Shown here: in pieces, positions 44,790 to 57,300 of the stretch | How positions within the stretch are numbered: position 1 is the first letter of the stretch | How the letters are laid out: the number at the start of each line of letters is the position of its first letter | Source: Leptasterias polaris | Lineage: Eukaryota; Echinodermata; Asteroidea; Forcipulatida; Asteriidae | Length of the DNA: 64,000 nucleotides | Direction of reading: 5' to 3' | Assembly: GCA_037783415.1 (NCBI GenBank) | Contig: JAZGTN010000044.1 | Location: 2,861,501-2,925,500, forward strand | Translations under genes and position numbers: made by a program | Notes under the pieces: model-generated | Seen by the model: the letters and a program-made list of their open reading frames with translations, nothing else | Database searches by the model: none | What the model was told of the DNA's origin: nothing

Positions 44790-47740
44790 AGTGATGGCCT
44801 TGTAATGATGGTTTGTTTGTTTGTATTCCTGTCAAGGGAACTCAGCAAACTCCTATCATGGGATAGAAATGTCAAGCTGGCAACAGCCAATCTCACTCAT
44901 ACAAACATTGGTTAAATGTTTAGCCCAGGTTGGACTCCTCACCGTTGCAACGAACACTGACATGCTACAAGGGCTAGTTTAACATCTATGATTATGAACA
45001 GCACAAATCAATAAATTGTGATTCAGTAAGACAAGATGAAAATGTTTATTCTCGTCATTATGAAACCAGTGGTTAGCTTGGTAGGACTCACTGGAACCCA
45101 CAACCCTGTGATTGCAAGTCACTGATCAAAAACACTGACTGAGTTTGCACAGGTTTGGGACTACAGTGAGTAAGGTTGTTGTAGTTGCATGACATTTTAC
45201 ACACAATCATCCAGTGTCACTGTCAGCAGCGTCACCTCGCTTGATCTATATCTCTGGACTGTCTAGGATTCGAGTAGAGTGACTATAGTTTGTTTGTGGC
45301 ACAACAAAGCAGAGAGTATTGAACTCTTTCAAGGAAACTCATGATAATTAAAACTAGTGCCTGCACTCTGCAGTAAACACCACAAACAGCAACGACTACT
45401 TAGTATCTATAGTACGTACTACTACTACTAGTAGTAGTATAACGTGTGTGACATTTCTACCTCCCTCAGACTCGTGTCAACATCAGACGCCCTGTCTGTC
45501 TCTCTCCGCTTTGTGGAGACGGGAGGGATGGTGGGTAAACACGTAAACACGGTCACTACCAGCCACTACCACGTGCAGTACCATGTCCAGTCCATGTGCA
45601 GTACTAGACCCAGTAACTGGGGCGCTGTACTCATTTTTTGAAATTTTGTCTGAACTACATCGGACTGCAGTCGTGACTACAAAACTTGCTACCAAAGCTG
45701 TCCTTTATACAATTTCAATAAATAGATCAACACCAAAAGACCTATAAACCATTTCAATAACTTACAATGTAAAAACTGGACAGAAAAATCTGTACTTACC
45801 AGAGTTTTGTGATGAAATAATTTCAACTTGAAGACACACACGTCATATAAATAAGCAGACGACAGCTCAATGTTACTATGTGTTCCGGGTATCCACTACG
45901 CATGTGCAGCAAGTGGTGCAAAGTGAGGGCGCCCTATCTTGGAACAAGCAAAACAAGAACTGTCTTATTTTTGGGTTTGTTGTTAAGTTTAATCTCACTC
46001 TTTTTTTCAAAACCATTAATTGTTTCTCACCATAGGCCATTGCTCTTTATATTAAAATACCAACATTATTTCCCCCACTGTTCCCCTTGTCTGTTTTGTT
46101 ACCCAAATCTTACCCCCCCCCCCCCCCTAAAACAACAAAACGAAAATAAATAAACACAAACTTACTTTTCTAATTTGCCGTAGGTTCAGGGCGCTATACT
46201 AACAGCTTCAAAACGTTTACTAAAAAAGAACAGTCCGGGTATAATATCTAATATCTTCAAGTTTTGTTATAGTTGGCATATCATTGTATTGGGGCAAATG
46301 ATTTAAATTTGGCATTTATATGCTATTATTCAGGGGGGGGGGGGGGGGGCGGACACGGAAAAAGAAAAAGGCGCCATCAACGTTGATACTCGTCTCATTC
46401 ATGAGCCTGCCTTACATGCATGCAGTCGAATCTCTGTTCATGCAGTCAGGTCGCAGCAATAAAGCGCTCTGATTTGTCCCAGGCTTCATACCATGCCAGG
46501 AAACGCAGCCTTTGTGTGTCACCCTGACTGCTCGGTTATACCATACCAACACACACAAACTCCGGACGCCGACTGGTCCACCCATGAAACCGTTAACGGA
46601 AGTTACTATTTAATTCGAACGTTACATTTTGAAAATCATAAAAATCGATTGGGTAGAATGGGTGGATTTTTACAAAAAATTCACAATGGTAGAAAACTAT
46701 ATTATTTAAACAAGAACTTGAAAAATATCAGGGGTAGAATGGTTCAATTTTTCACTTTCGTCGCGTTTTGTGACACTGTTTTAGGGGTGTCGAAATTTTC
46801 GTTCAAAGCAATAATACATTGATTAACGGTATGGTGCTGTTGCCTGGCCATGCACCTAATGTTGGAGGGACTAATGCATTTTTAAAATAGTCTTGTCTAG
46901 ATATTTGTCAAATATTTATTTTTATTCCACTCCAAAAACCTGACAAATAAACTATACATATATAATTGGTAAAATACTGCCTTACTTTTATCTAATTTAA
47001 TCCATTCGTGTTAGTAAGTGTAAACATTAAACACCCCTATTTTTGTAATGGTACGTTCACACAGCATCGGGGGAAAGAATTGCGCAATATCGTGTCGGCC
47101 CCCCACCCTGCTATTATTAATTTGGCATATAATAATTATGCTATTATAATCGTAAGTGTAACTTTTTACTCTGCGTGCTTCACAATTCTTAACGATGCGC
47201 GAGTTAACACCGCGCAAATAATAATGTTCATGCATAAAGTTCTCTCTCAGTTTAGGTAATCTCATACGCATTGCCGTGATTGTGTTTTCAAAATCAAAAT
47301 GATTTGTGTGTTAAAGGTTACAAATTAAAATAAACTTATTTTGAAAAGTTGTGTTTTTTGACCAACTCACACTAACTATAGCTATGGGTTTTCACACATA
47401 CAAAACGCGCAATAAATGATGCCATGGTGACGTCGTCAAGCATTTTTGGCATTTTTTGCATTAATCGATAAAAGTTTGATGATCGGACGGGGGCATGTCA
47501 TTGTAACTAAGTAAATTAGTTAATGATGTTATTATAAGCTAATTATGTTTTTCGGTAACTTCATGCCTAAGCTTTGATATGATGCAGGATCTGACTCTTT
47601 CGTATTAAGCTAAGTATGACGTCAGGAGCGAACAAAATGCGTGTAAAAATCCTTTGGGATTTTGACAGGAATGAAGAATAAGAATAATGAGGAAAAGCAA
47701 ATACAAATCTTGACTACTATGTCGGAACAGCTAATAATTT
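44790..47740. other. Intergenic, low-complexity tracts only
   Basis: It holds a small dyad (ACTACTACTAGTAGTAGT, near 45420), a poly-C run (about 46112-46127) and a poly-G run (about 46333-46350). Short ORFs here have no recognisable domain. Confidence 0.4.
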
Positions 47741-47744
47741 GCAG

Positions 47745-48130
47745 CTCTTATAAAAAAAAATAGCGCTTTATCACAACCGACTTGCTTCCCAAAGCGCGCT
47801 ATATAGATGTTTATGACAGGTAGCCTATATGCAGAGCTGTTTGAGTTTAACGAGACATATTTAACAAGGTGATGCTGCACAATGTGCAGCCACACTCACA
47901 CCAGGAATAATGGGGCAAACATGTTCTTAATGATAAGTGCCTTTGGGTTCTTTTGCATAACACAGGTCCTACTGCTCATCGTCCCATCCGAAGGATAAGG
48001 CAAAAACTGTGGTTAAGTAAACTGCCCAAGTACACAAGTCTCCCGCAGGGGACTTGAACCCACACTCCGACAACACCAAATTTCTCGTCTGGTGCACTGG
48101 ACGCTTGGCGAGCTTGGCCAGGACACTTGG
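47745..48130 (-). mobile_element. tRNA-derived SINE
   Basis: On the minus strand: head TGTCCTGGCCAAGCTCGCC, B-box region GTGTGGGTTCAAGTCCCC, body containing TTATCCTTCGGATGGGACGA, and tail AGCGCGCTTTGGGAAG with GATAAAGCGCTA. It is the same family as 58170-58575. Confidence 0.7.
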
Positions 48131-48134
48131 CTGA

Positions 48135-49200
48135 TTATAAATTGGTATAGTGCAAAACCATATACTTTTCAAAACTCTCCTGTCATGCTTATAACATTAT
48201 AAAGTAGGCCATTTTGTTATTGTTCGAAGCACACCAAACTATTCGTCATGTTTTCTGAGATGGCTTTCATATTGTTTCACGTTGTTGATTTTGCTATTAG
48301 TTAAACCAAATAGTCAGTTCATGTCTTTCATAAATAAACACATCAAGTCAACATTTATGATTACAATTTTATGATGAACATGTATTTCTATGATCAGAAA
48401 AAGATTAATAACCGTTTTACAATCAATTTCACAATATTTCAATACATCCTTTAAATTGTTGTAACCCTCTCTGCATGTACCAAATTGTTTTGGACATAAA
48501 CAACCGCTGGCGACCGATCTTGTTTGACCACTCAATCAAACATTAAAACTCATCAGCACATGCATAATGTTCAGAGGCCAGTTTGACAAACGGTATTGTC
48601 ACCCTGTATATTTAATGTCAAAGCAATGTAAACAATAAAGGTTTAACCTTTGAAATTTAGTTTCATATAATCAAAAAATCATCGAGATCGGTCAATAAGC
48701 TCACTTTCTTGATAATACTCTCAGAAGTGTGATTTTGTAAACTCAAACAACTTTTGTACACAGGTGTTTGGCATTTTGGACCTTTCCACTTGTTTTTTTG
48801 AGAGGGCTGCATCGGAGTTTACCCTATATTTTTACAGCCATTAGAAATATCTGATCTTTCTCTTTCCAACTATTGTAAACATGGCTATGGACAATTAACA
48901 TGGACATAACTAAAGGTTTACAATAAAAAGCCATTGTGTTTGGGCTTTAGTGCTTTTTAGATGGGATCTTGGTCGACTATGGTAAGAAATATGTATACTC
49001 GTATCTACTTTCATTATTCGCATAATACTTTACATAAAATACACAATTTTAATGCCAATCTAACAAGTTTAACATGCAAAATAAAAATGTGTTCCCTTAT
49101 CACTTCTTTTCTTGCCAAAAGATACAAAAAAACTGCATTCCTGAAAAAATGTGTTCCTCTTATGTAAGCACTTTTATTATACACTAGAGCATAATTTTTG
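48135..49200. other. Intergenic, nothing identified
   Basis: AT-rich, no supported feature. Confidence 0.4.
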
Positions 49201-49204
49201 TTAA

Positions 49205-49545
49205 AGGGTGTGTACAACATTGGTAAGAATGAAAATAAAAATGTTCACAGATTTGCACATAACTTAGGGGCCTACATGGTATAAAGATGGTCATGGTGGA
49301 AAACTTCCCTTGAAATAGTTCTGCTTGAAATGCCATAGTTTTTAGGAAATGATTAAAATAATAGTCTTTATCCTGCAGGATAAATTCCGATGTTTGAAAA
49401 GAAGTTAGGTGTTTTTCACTGTTTTCTCATGACTCCGAAGACTGATTGAGCTTAAACTTTCACAGGTTTGTTATTTCATGTATATGTTGGGTCACATCAA
49501 GTTTGGATATGGGTCTTTGGCAATTACCAATGTTGTACACACCCT
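49205..49545 (+). mobile_element. Kolobok-like MITE 1, TTAA target duplication
   Basis: TTAA at 49201-49204 and 49546-49549 flank a 341-bp element with TIRs AGGGTGTGTACAACATTGGT (extending to AA). TTAA duplications with a purine-rich RRG-type end fit Kolobok better than piggyBac; family call is inference. Confidence 0.8.
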
Positions 49546-49549
49546 TTAA

Positions 49550-49933
49550 GGTAGGATATATATACTTTTGGTAATTTTCAGAGGCCAATATCCTCACTTG
49601 GTGTATCCCAAAATATGAATAAAATAACAAACCTGGGAAAATGTTGGCTCAATTGGTCATAGAGTTTGCAAGAAAATAATGAAAGAAAAAAAAACCCTCA
49701 TCGCATAGAATTGTGTGCTTTCAGATGTCTGAGAAAGGCTTCATGATTGAAGCCTTTCTCAGATTCGAATTTTTTTTCGGTGGAAAATTCCTCTTTCTCT
49801 AAAACTACATTTTTTCGAAGGGTTTCATTTCTAACAATGTTTGATATAGTATAACAGCTCTCCAGTGCTCTTTTCTAAGCCAGTTTTTACGGTAATTAAT
49901 TGTTGGAGTAATAACCAAAGGTGTACACTCCCT
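49550..49933 (+). mobile_element. Foldback MITE sharing a TTAA with MITE 1
   Basis: It begins directly after the TTAA that closes MITE 1 and ends before a TTAA at 49934-49937. It has a long internal dyad (CTGAGAAAGGCTTCATGATT and GAAGCCTTTCTCAG) and the blocks CTCACTTGGTGTATCCCAAA and AATAAAATAACAAACCTGGG, which I recall as a common echinoderm repeat. Confidence 0.75.
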
Positions 49934-50129
49934 TTAAAAGAACAATTGCATAAATTTTGTCATTAACTTTAACTTGACTCCTCTAAAATTATGAAAGTAT
50001 TATTAGTGAGCACATAATCATCACTTTCAAGTCATTTGTGACAAATTTTTGTACAAACCAGACAGAACTGGGCACAGGTAATTAATGAGAAAACTATAAT
50101 TATTTTATAATTACTTAGTTTCATATTAA

Positions 50130-50439
50130 AGGCTGTGTAAAACATTCATAGGTCAAAGACCAGTATCTACACTTGATGTGAACCAACATATACATGACTT
50201 AACAAACCTGTGAAAGTTTCAGCTAAATCGGTCTTCGGAGTCATGAGAAAACAGTGAAAACGGATTTTATTACCAGTGATAAAGACTAATTGTTTTACTC
50301 ATGTCCTAAAAACTATAGCATTTCAAGCAAAACTATTTCAAGGGAAGTTTTCCATCATGACCATCTATATAACCATGTAAGTTATGTGCAAATCTGTGAA
50401 CATTTATATTTTCAATCTTACCAATGTTTTACACACCCT
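50130..50439 (-). mobile_element. Kolobok-like MITE 2, inverted relative to MITE 1
   Basis: TTAA at 50126-50129 and 50440-50443. The right end TTACCAATGTTTTACACACC and the interior (AGCATTTCAAGCA, GGAAGTTTTCCATCATGACC) are the reverse complement of MITE 1. Confidence 0.8.
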
Positions 50440-50443
50440 TTAA

Positions 50444-51290
50444 CTCAACATTCCAACTTCAAAAGGGTTTCACCCTCACAATGGAATGTCCAATTACAAT
50501 CAAACAAATGACCTAGTTAAACAATTTTACAACTCTTTTAAGAATCAAAGAATCACTAAAATGTGACCACTCGCTTCATCTGTCACATTTGTTTTAACAT
50601 TTGCTTATTTTTCTTGAATTTAACAAGAAAACTTTCTCGGGCTATTTTCTGCTTTTGGTAATTTAATCACATCAGGTATGATGGTCAAGAGGGGGTGGAA
50701 CTTTATGGATAAATCTCTTGTAAAGTTCATAATGATATATTACACTTAAATGCTGCATTGGGTAATTAGATAGATATGCACATTACTTTTTGACATTTGA
50801 TGCACTAGCTAACTGAGGTCCAATAACCCATTTGCGAGTATGAATTTAATAACGTCTGGTACAATAACTTGCTTAGTCACTAATTACAATTTAAATTTGA
50901 ATTCATCAGACTAATGAGCACAGTTGCTATGGAAAATGGTTTATTCAATTCAGTTGGCCATATTATTTCACTTTCATTGGCTGACCCCATGTCTTTTGAA
51001 TATGCATAGGTTATAAATATTTCACAAGGATGTGGTACTTCACATGGTGGAGAGTAGAGTCTGTGAACTTTTGTTTCTATGAGTTGTTTTTGTGTTTGAA
51101 AGGCCAATTTCAAAGAGCTGCTACAGACACTTTTACCAAGCATAGAACAAACATGGACTTGCTTATAGCATAAACACTAACGGGTATTACCCTGAAGTTG
51201 CTGTAATATAAAACAATAGCATGAATGATGATGTCATAGGTACCAGCCTACGATTTGGTCAGTGTTTGTTACAATTTTGAAGATACGACT
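50444..51290. other. Intergenic, nothing identified
   Basis: AT-rich, no supported feature. Confidence 0.4.
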
Positions 51291-51294
51291 TAAA

Positions 51295-51504
51295 AGGGGA
51301 CTGTCGTCAGAATCATTGCAGGCCTGTGGCTGTACATGGAACTCAGAGCTCTTACGAGCTACTGCACCTGCACGTGCTGGCCGTCACAGGGCAAAGTAGT
51401 CATTATCTTGTGATGCGACAACCAGGGCGCCCATGCAGTAACTAAGTTAGCCTTCATAATTCATAATTACAGCCACAGGCCGTCTATCATGACGACAGTC
51501 CCCT
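51295..51504. mobile_element. 210-bp MITE with short TIRs
   Basis: AGGGGACTGTCGTCAGAA at the left pairs with CATGACGACAGTCCCCT at the right (14-bp perfect). A second inner dyad, GCAGGCCTGTGGCTG / CAGCCACAGGCC, lies inside. No clear target duplication. Confidence 0.7.
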
Positions 51505-51654
51505 AGATTTATGTAAGCAACACTATACATCCGAGGTAACCACAAGGGTAATGCATGACATAGACTTCACCAACTCTTCCCCCACTACCTGAACCCAGGA
51601 CTATCACACAAAATTTATAAAATATCAAATAGGGAAACTGACTGGGTACATTTT

Positions 51655-51890
51655 AAAATAATTTTGGGTTGAACAAAGGAAGATTTACTAGAGCAGGAAT
51701 TGAACTTTGCGACCTCCGGATTAACATGCTGACACTCAACTAAGCTATCCAGCCCTATGTTGGCGGTCTCCCTATTTTGTCAATATCCTTGTTCGGGGGT
51801 GCCAGTCAGAAGTCATTCAACCTCTGCCCTACAGCCTGGGATCACACCCAAGTTTACAATACAACCTGGGAAGCGGCAGTATGGAGCAAG
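51655..51890 (-). repeat. tRNA-like foldback element, one arm
   Basis: TAGAGCAGGAATTGAACTTT, CTAAGCTATCCAGCCCTATG and GGTGCCAGTCAGAAG match the left arm of 42505-42970. It stops at the centre (CTGGGAAGCGGCAG). Confidence 0.75.
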
Positions 51891-51894
51891 TTTG

Positions 51895-53460
51895 ATTGGC
51901 TGACTAGAGTCGACTAGACTTAACCATAGTCGATCTAGATGTTTCTCGAACGCTGCATGGTTGAACCAGCTGGTCCAACTGGATCAACCTAACTCCGGAG
52001 CACTGTTTCTCTAGTAAACTAACTAAGTTACGCCACTTTGTCAAGATGGCGTTTTCGAACAATACGTTTTTCTCTCTTCAATACGTCTGAGCCATGTTGG
52101 TCGCCATATTTGCGGAATCAATCAACTAAACGTGTTCGAGTGAACCACACACCACGCATGAGTGATTTAAATGGCAAATTGACTGAAGGTTAGCGTCCAA
52201 ACTTGTTCATGGTTGCACTAATCCACTGTAACCATAGGGGCCTGAAGTGTAATGCATGATACAGACTTCACCACCCGTCCCCCACCACTAGGCCCCCAGG
52301 AACATCCCACAAGAACTATAAAAAGTCACATTTTTATTGACACGAGCTCAAAATGTTAAAAAGTTACAAACTCAAGTTGGTTTAAAAGTTAAACAAGATT
52401 GTTTTATATATGATTCTACACAGTAAAATATATATTTCTTATCTATATTTCTTATCAAAACAAAAAAGAAAACCTTTCAAAAGTTCTGGCAAGCAATGGG
52501 TATGAATTCCACTAAATGCCGAGTTCAAATATACAAAGAAAATTAAAAAAATTACAGTTTCGATAATTTTAGGAGCCATTTAAATCTGTAGATATTTGAT
52601 GTTCAAACTGAGATTCATTGACGAAAATAAGATTATTAATGGCTGAAAGAAAAAGGGTGCTTTTTGACTTTACAAAATCCAACATGGGTATCAGGAAAAG
52701 TTTGTCTTCTTCTTCCAATCCAGAAGCGAATTTGTTAACTACGCGTTTCATTACATGCAGAACGGCATTGACAATAACTTACCAGAAGGTGGGTTTTGTT
52801 AAAGTTAAATCTAACTTGATTACAGTTTATTCAATCCCAAAGTCCCTGCTTTGGAGTATAGATGTTATCACTCTACCGTATTTATGCACAGATTTTTTCT
52901 TCACAATTTATCTCCCACACTAAAATTGTCTTGGTCTTGTATGTATCAAGTATGAAACTGAGGAAAAGGAACAACTGTTTTATTATCAACTACATAGCAC
53001 AAAATAGAACAATTTCAGTCATTTCACTAACTTCACTGACTTTGTTCAGGTTAGTTGCTTCTAACAGTATCGATGTTATATTAATTTGTTTTAAATTGTT
53101 GTCTCTCGAGGTACATGTATTTACCTGTCTCCTGCCACTCCCTCCTAAATACATGTAAAGCCTAAATTAAGTCCTCTATGCTAGATACCTGCTCCAGCCC
53201 AGAACTACCCCCACATCCTTCCTTCCTCTCCCTCTACCCATTCTACTTCCCCCACCCCCCCACCCCCCACCACCCCCGGCCCAGTTCAGTTGTGCCTGTA
53301 TATTTTCTTAACTGCTGCCTGCTAGGACCAAATATAGCGCCATCACGGCCCAAACCCCTTCATTCACAAACAATCCGTTCGTTATTTCTTCATGAACTGA
53401 ATCCATTTGACTAAACACACCCCCTTCCCTTATCCTGGTTTCCTACACAAACCCCTGATT
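51895..53460. other. Intergenic, nothing identified
   Basis: It has short open frames on both strands at 52570-52920 without splice context, and a pyrimidine-rich stretch with C-runs at 53165-53285. Confidence 0.4.
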
Positions 53461-53462
53461 TG

Positions 53463-53468
53463 TTTATT
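53463..53468 (-). promoter_or_regulatory. Candidate polyadenylation signal for the kinase gene
   Basis: AATAAA on the minus strand about 640 bases beyond the kinase stop codon. Position is plausible but unproven. Confidence 0.3.
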
Positions 53469-53504
53469 CTTGCTCAATACAGAGGGTTTCGACAGTAATA
53501 TTAA

Positions 53505-53670
53505 CATGAAACTCTACAACGATTCCATGACTATTCCATACAACTCCATGACTATTGCATACAACTCCATGACTACTCCTTGACTTTTCGTGACTATTCC
53601 GTGACTATTCCACTACTATTCCATCAAGATTCCATGATGACTCCATAACTATTCCATGACTTTCCATGCT
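53505..53670 (+). repeat. CCATGACTATT short tandem repeat
   Basis: About ten diverging copies of a 12-18-base module (CCATGACTATTCC). If the polyadenylation call is right it lies in the kinase 3' UTR. Confidence 0.8.
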
Positions 53671-54107
53671 TACCATGACTTCCTGTGATAACAACTTATG
53701 GTTTTCCATGACCCATTCTTTACGCTGTTTTTCTAACACCTTCTGAGTCTATTTACAACACACTGGCTAGTCGTAACAAGGAGGCAAGGGGCTGTGACTC
53801 CCTTTCAACCTTCCTGTTTTACACAAGACCACCAAGCACCGCGAAAGCATCGCAATGTTGCATTGAACAAGTATAGGGCTCAGACATACATCATGGGGAA
53901 TAGCACAGGTAACTGGAATGCAAATCGAAAGACTACCATAGCCAAAAATTATGTATCATCATGCGTGGGTTGTTCAAAGTCCATGGCGTTTCGAGGATTG
54001 CTTTTAAGTCCAGAATTTTTCCATGAGTGTGTGAAGCATGTCAGTATCTGCTTCAACCACATATAATCCCCCTATTACCCCTTCTTGAGCAAACTAAACT
54101 CATGTCT

Positions 54108-54314
54108 TTATCTTTTCTTGCTGGGTGCCTGTTTAACCCCAGCGTGGTAGAATTCTCTGTAGTCTGGGTCCTCGCTGAACATCTTATTGAGCTCATTGAA
54201 GGTCGGCCTCTTAGATGCGTCAAATGACCAGCATTCCATCATGATGTTATAGACTTTCTTGGAGCAGCCATCCGGCAGGGTCAGCCTGCCTCCCTTCTCA
54301 ATCATCTGGATAAC
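54108..54314 (-). CDS. shark: Kinase terminal exon: end of C-lobe and stop
   Basis: It encodes [39 protein letters not shown] and a short tail ending APSKKR. Acceptor CATTTTGTGTAG. Confidence 0.9.
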   Translation of the reverse strand, partial: VIQMIEKGGRLTLPDGCSKKVYNIMMECWSFDASKRPTFNELNKMFSEDPDYREFYHAGVKQAPSKKR

Positions 54315-57300
54315 CTACACAAAATGAAGATACACAAGTCATCATTCCACATGATCTAACAAGAAGTATAGCGGGTGGTACATGGAAGTTAGTACTACGG
54401 TCAAACCTGCTACTCCAACCACCTGGATGAAGTGGCCACTTACCCAATCTAGCCAGGTCGTGTGGGTCCCGACCTCTTATTTAAATAATTGCACCTTGTC
54501 AATCTGGCCACATATTCATTGCATTTTAACATTCACATACTAGGAGAAAAATTATAATGAGTGTGAATAAAGCTCTTTATCAGAACTCCATATGATTAAT
54601 ATTATTACATCATACCACTTACCTCTGCCCCCATCATATCTCCATAGGGCTGGTCCCCGTAGGTGTACATCTCCCACACAGTAACACCATAACTCCATAC
54701 ATCTGACGCATGAGAGAAAGTCCCAAAGTAGATGGACTCTGGAGCATACCTAACGTACAACAAATACATTAAAGAGAGAGAGAGATACTGTATTTAGAAC
54801 AAGGAGAAGGATTTCCAGTGAATGGATTCCATTTCATGCTTAAACTTTAAGACACCGTAGCAGCTGCAAGTGGCTTGTACCAGAATGCTCAAGAACTCCC
54901 TAATCAAGTACAGATCAAAGTTTTTCCATGCATTATTTGAGCCAGTTCTACTCTACACCTCTGACACATGGACCCTAACCAAACAGTGGAAAAAAGCTTG
55001 GATGGATGTTATACAAGCCTCCTTAGAGGGATGCCTTCAACATAAGCTGGAAGCACAAGATATCCAACCAACAACTTTACGGTGATCTTCCAAAGAGATC
55101 CAAAAAGGTTACAGAGCACAGACTACGGGCAACAGCTACCTTTGGAAAAATGTGTGTCTGCGCGAGCTCGTGTAAAAAGAACTGTAAAGCTATGGTTTTA
55201 GAAAAAATCTTTGAAACAAAAATAGAAAAAACGATAATGAAAAAATAGAAGTGATGTTTTACTCGTCTTCCTAAATGAAAAATTACGATCCCTTTGTGCT
55301 ATGGTAAGTATGCTTATACCATCACAATGACCCCCCTATGTGTTGATGTACCAGCAGTATGTGACATGGTGAGCGTGTATAATGTGAAAGATATGGGGCG
55401 CCTAATGCGGCGGTGCGCCTTATCTGTTAACCCTTGAATCTTATTTTGGTAATTTGAGGGTACTGCGCCTTATACGCCGAGCGCCTTATACGCAGGAAAT
55501 TACGGTAACAAATTCTTTCTCTTGAAACCAAAACATGATCCTACTGGCAGTCAGCATAAATCTATCTGCAAGTCCTACATGTACATGAGGATACAGAAGT
55601 TGAAAGTGAAGTAAAAACTTTCATGAATGTCTGGATAACTTGCTGCCAGGAAGTTACACCACCAATGGTCTCGGTCACAGATGATGATGGTCGAACCAAA
55701 AAAATTGCAGTATTAGCTGTGAGCATAAAACCTATCTGCGAGTCCTTCCTGATGATACAGAAGTCAAAGTGTTTCTCTGAATTAAAAACCCTCATAAACA
55801 ACAGGAATGTCTGAAGAACTTGCTGCCAGGAAGTTACACCACCAACAATCTGTCACTGATGAGGACGGTCGACCGAAGTCATATGATATTATGACCAGAA
55901 TGCCCATAGCGGCTGCAATCAGCCGCAAGATTTGATCAAATTCCACTCAACAAAAAAAGGTCAATGTAAAGGTTGTCCTGAAATGACATTTTCAATTTTT
56001 GTATCTACAGTTATAAAAGCAAAACAAAATTTATGTGCTTTGAATAATTCGTCAAGACATTTTTACAGAAAAAAAAAAGAGTCAAAATCAAGGTTTGTCA
56101 AGTTTAGAATGCTTTGTGATGATTATACAGAAATGAATGGTCTAAAGGGACTACAAGGGTTACATACGCCATCTTCTGTCTGACAGTTTCCCTTGTGGTT
56201 TATTATTTGATATCTGATTTAAAAAGTCGTACCCCCTTAAGGTGATCCCCTGGCTGCTGCTTCCCAGGTTGTATCGTATACTTAGGTGTGATCCCTGGCT
56301 ACACGGCAGTTTACGGTTGAATGGCTTCAAACTGGCACCCCGAACAATAATATTGACAAAATAGGGAAACCGCCAACATAGGGCTAGATAGCTCAGTTGG
56401 TAGAGCGCCGGCACGTTAATCCAGAGGTTGTTGGTTCAAATCCCGCTCAAGTAATTTTGTTTTTCCAACCAAAAATCATACTTTAAAAGAAGTAAACAAA
56501 CTTCATTGAAAGTAATTGTCTGGACAAAATATTTCTCGGAAGGATTGGTGCTGACATGAATTTTGTAACCAATGAGGTTTCACATTGAGTCTTAGCAATT
56601 ATTTTTTTGATTATTACCAATCCGTCTGTCTTTAACATTGTAATCGTACCATTTGACTGGCCATCTGCCACCGGTAGTCGCTCTATAGTAGTCATTGTTC
56701 TCACCGGTCGCCCGTGACAGTCCGAAATCACTTATCTTAACCTGCAGTGTACAAGAATTTAAAAGAAGTATGGTACAACAAATTACAATAATAAACATTG
56801 GATGAGGGAACTAAACTGTCGATAATCACAACAAAATACCATCCTAAACCATGGCCACTTATGACAAGTTTTTCTCAATGATTTCGGGTTGAACAAAGAA
56901 AAATTGACAAGAGCAGGAGTTGAACCAACAACCTCCAGTTTAATATGCCGGCTCTCCTCCAACTGAGCTATCTAGCCCTACGCAGGTGGTCTCCCTATTT
57001 TGTCATTATCCTTTTTCAGGGGTGCAAGTCAGTTAACTAACAATTGTATAGCTTCTGACTGGCACCCCCAAACAAGAATATTGACAAAATAGGGAGAATG
57101 CCAACATTAGGGCTACAACAGCTCAGTTGGTAGAGCGCCAGCATATTAAACCGGAGGTTGATGGTTCAACACTAAATCATTTAAAAATGTGTGCAGTCAG
57201 TTTCTTTTGTGGTTTATAACTTGACAACAAGTTTTTCTCAACAAACAATTTTCCGAAAAATTAATCCGGCGAGTGACCGCAGAAAAGTTTCTGAATTCCT

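Noticed and set aside
52569..52923. Overlapping ORFs on both strands
   Set aside because: No domain, no splice signals and AT-rich; likely chance.
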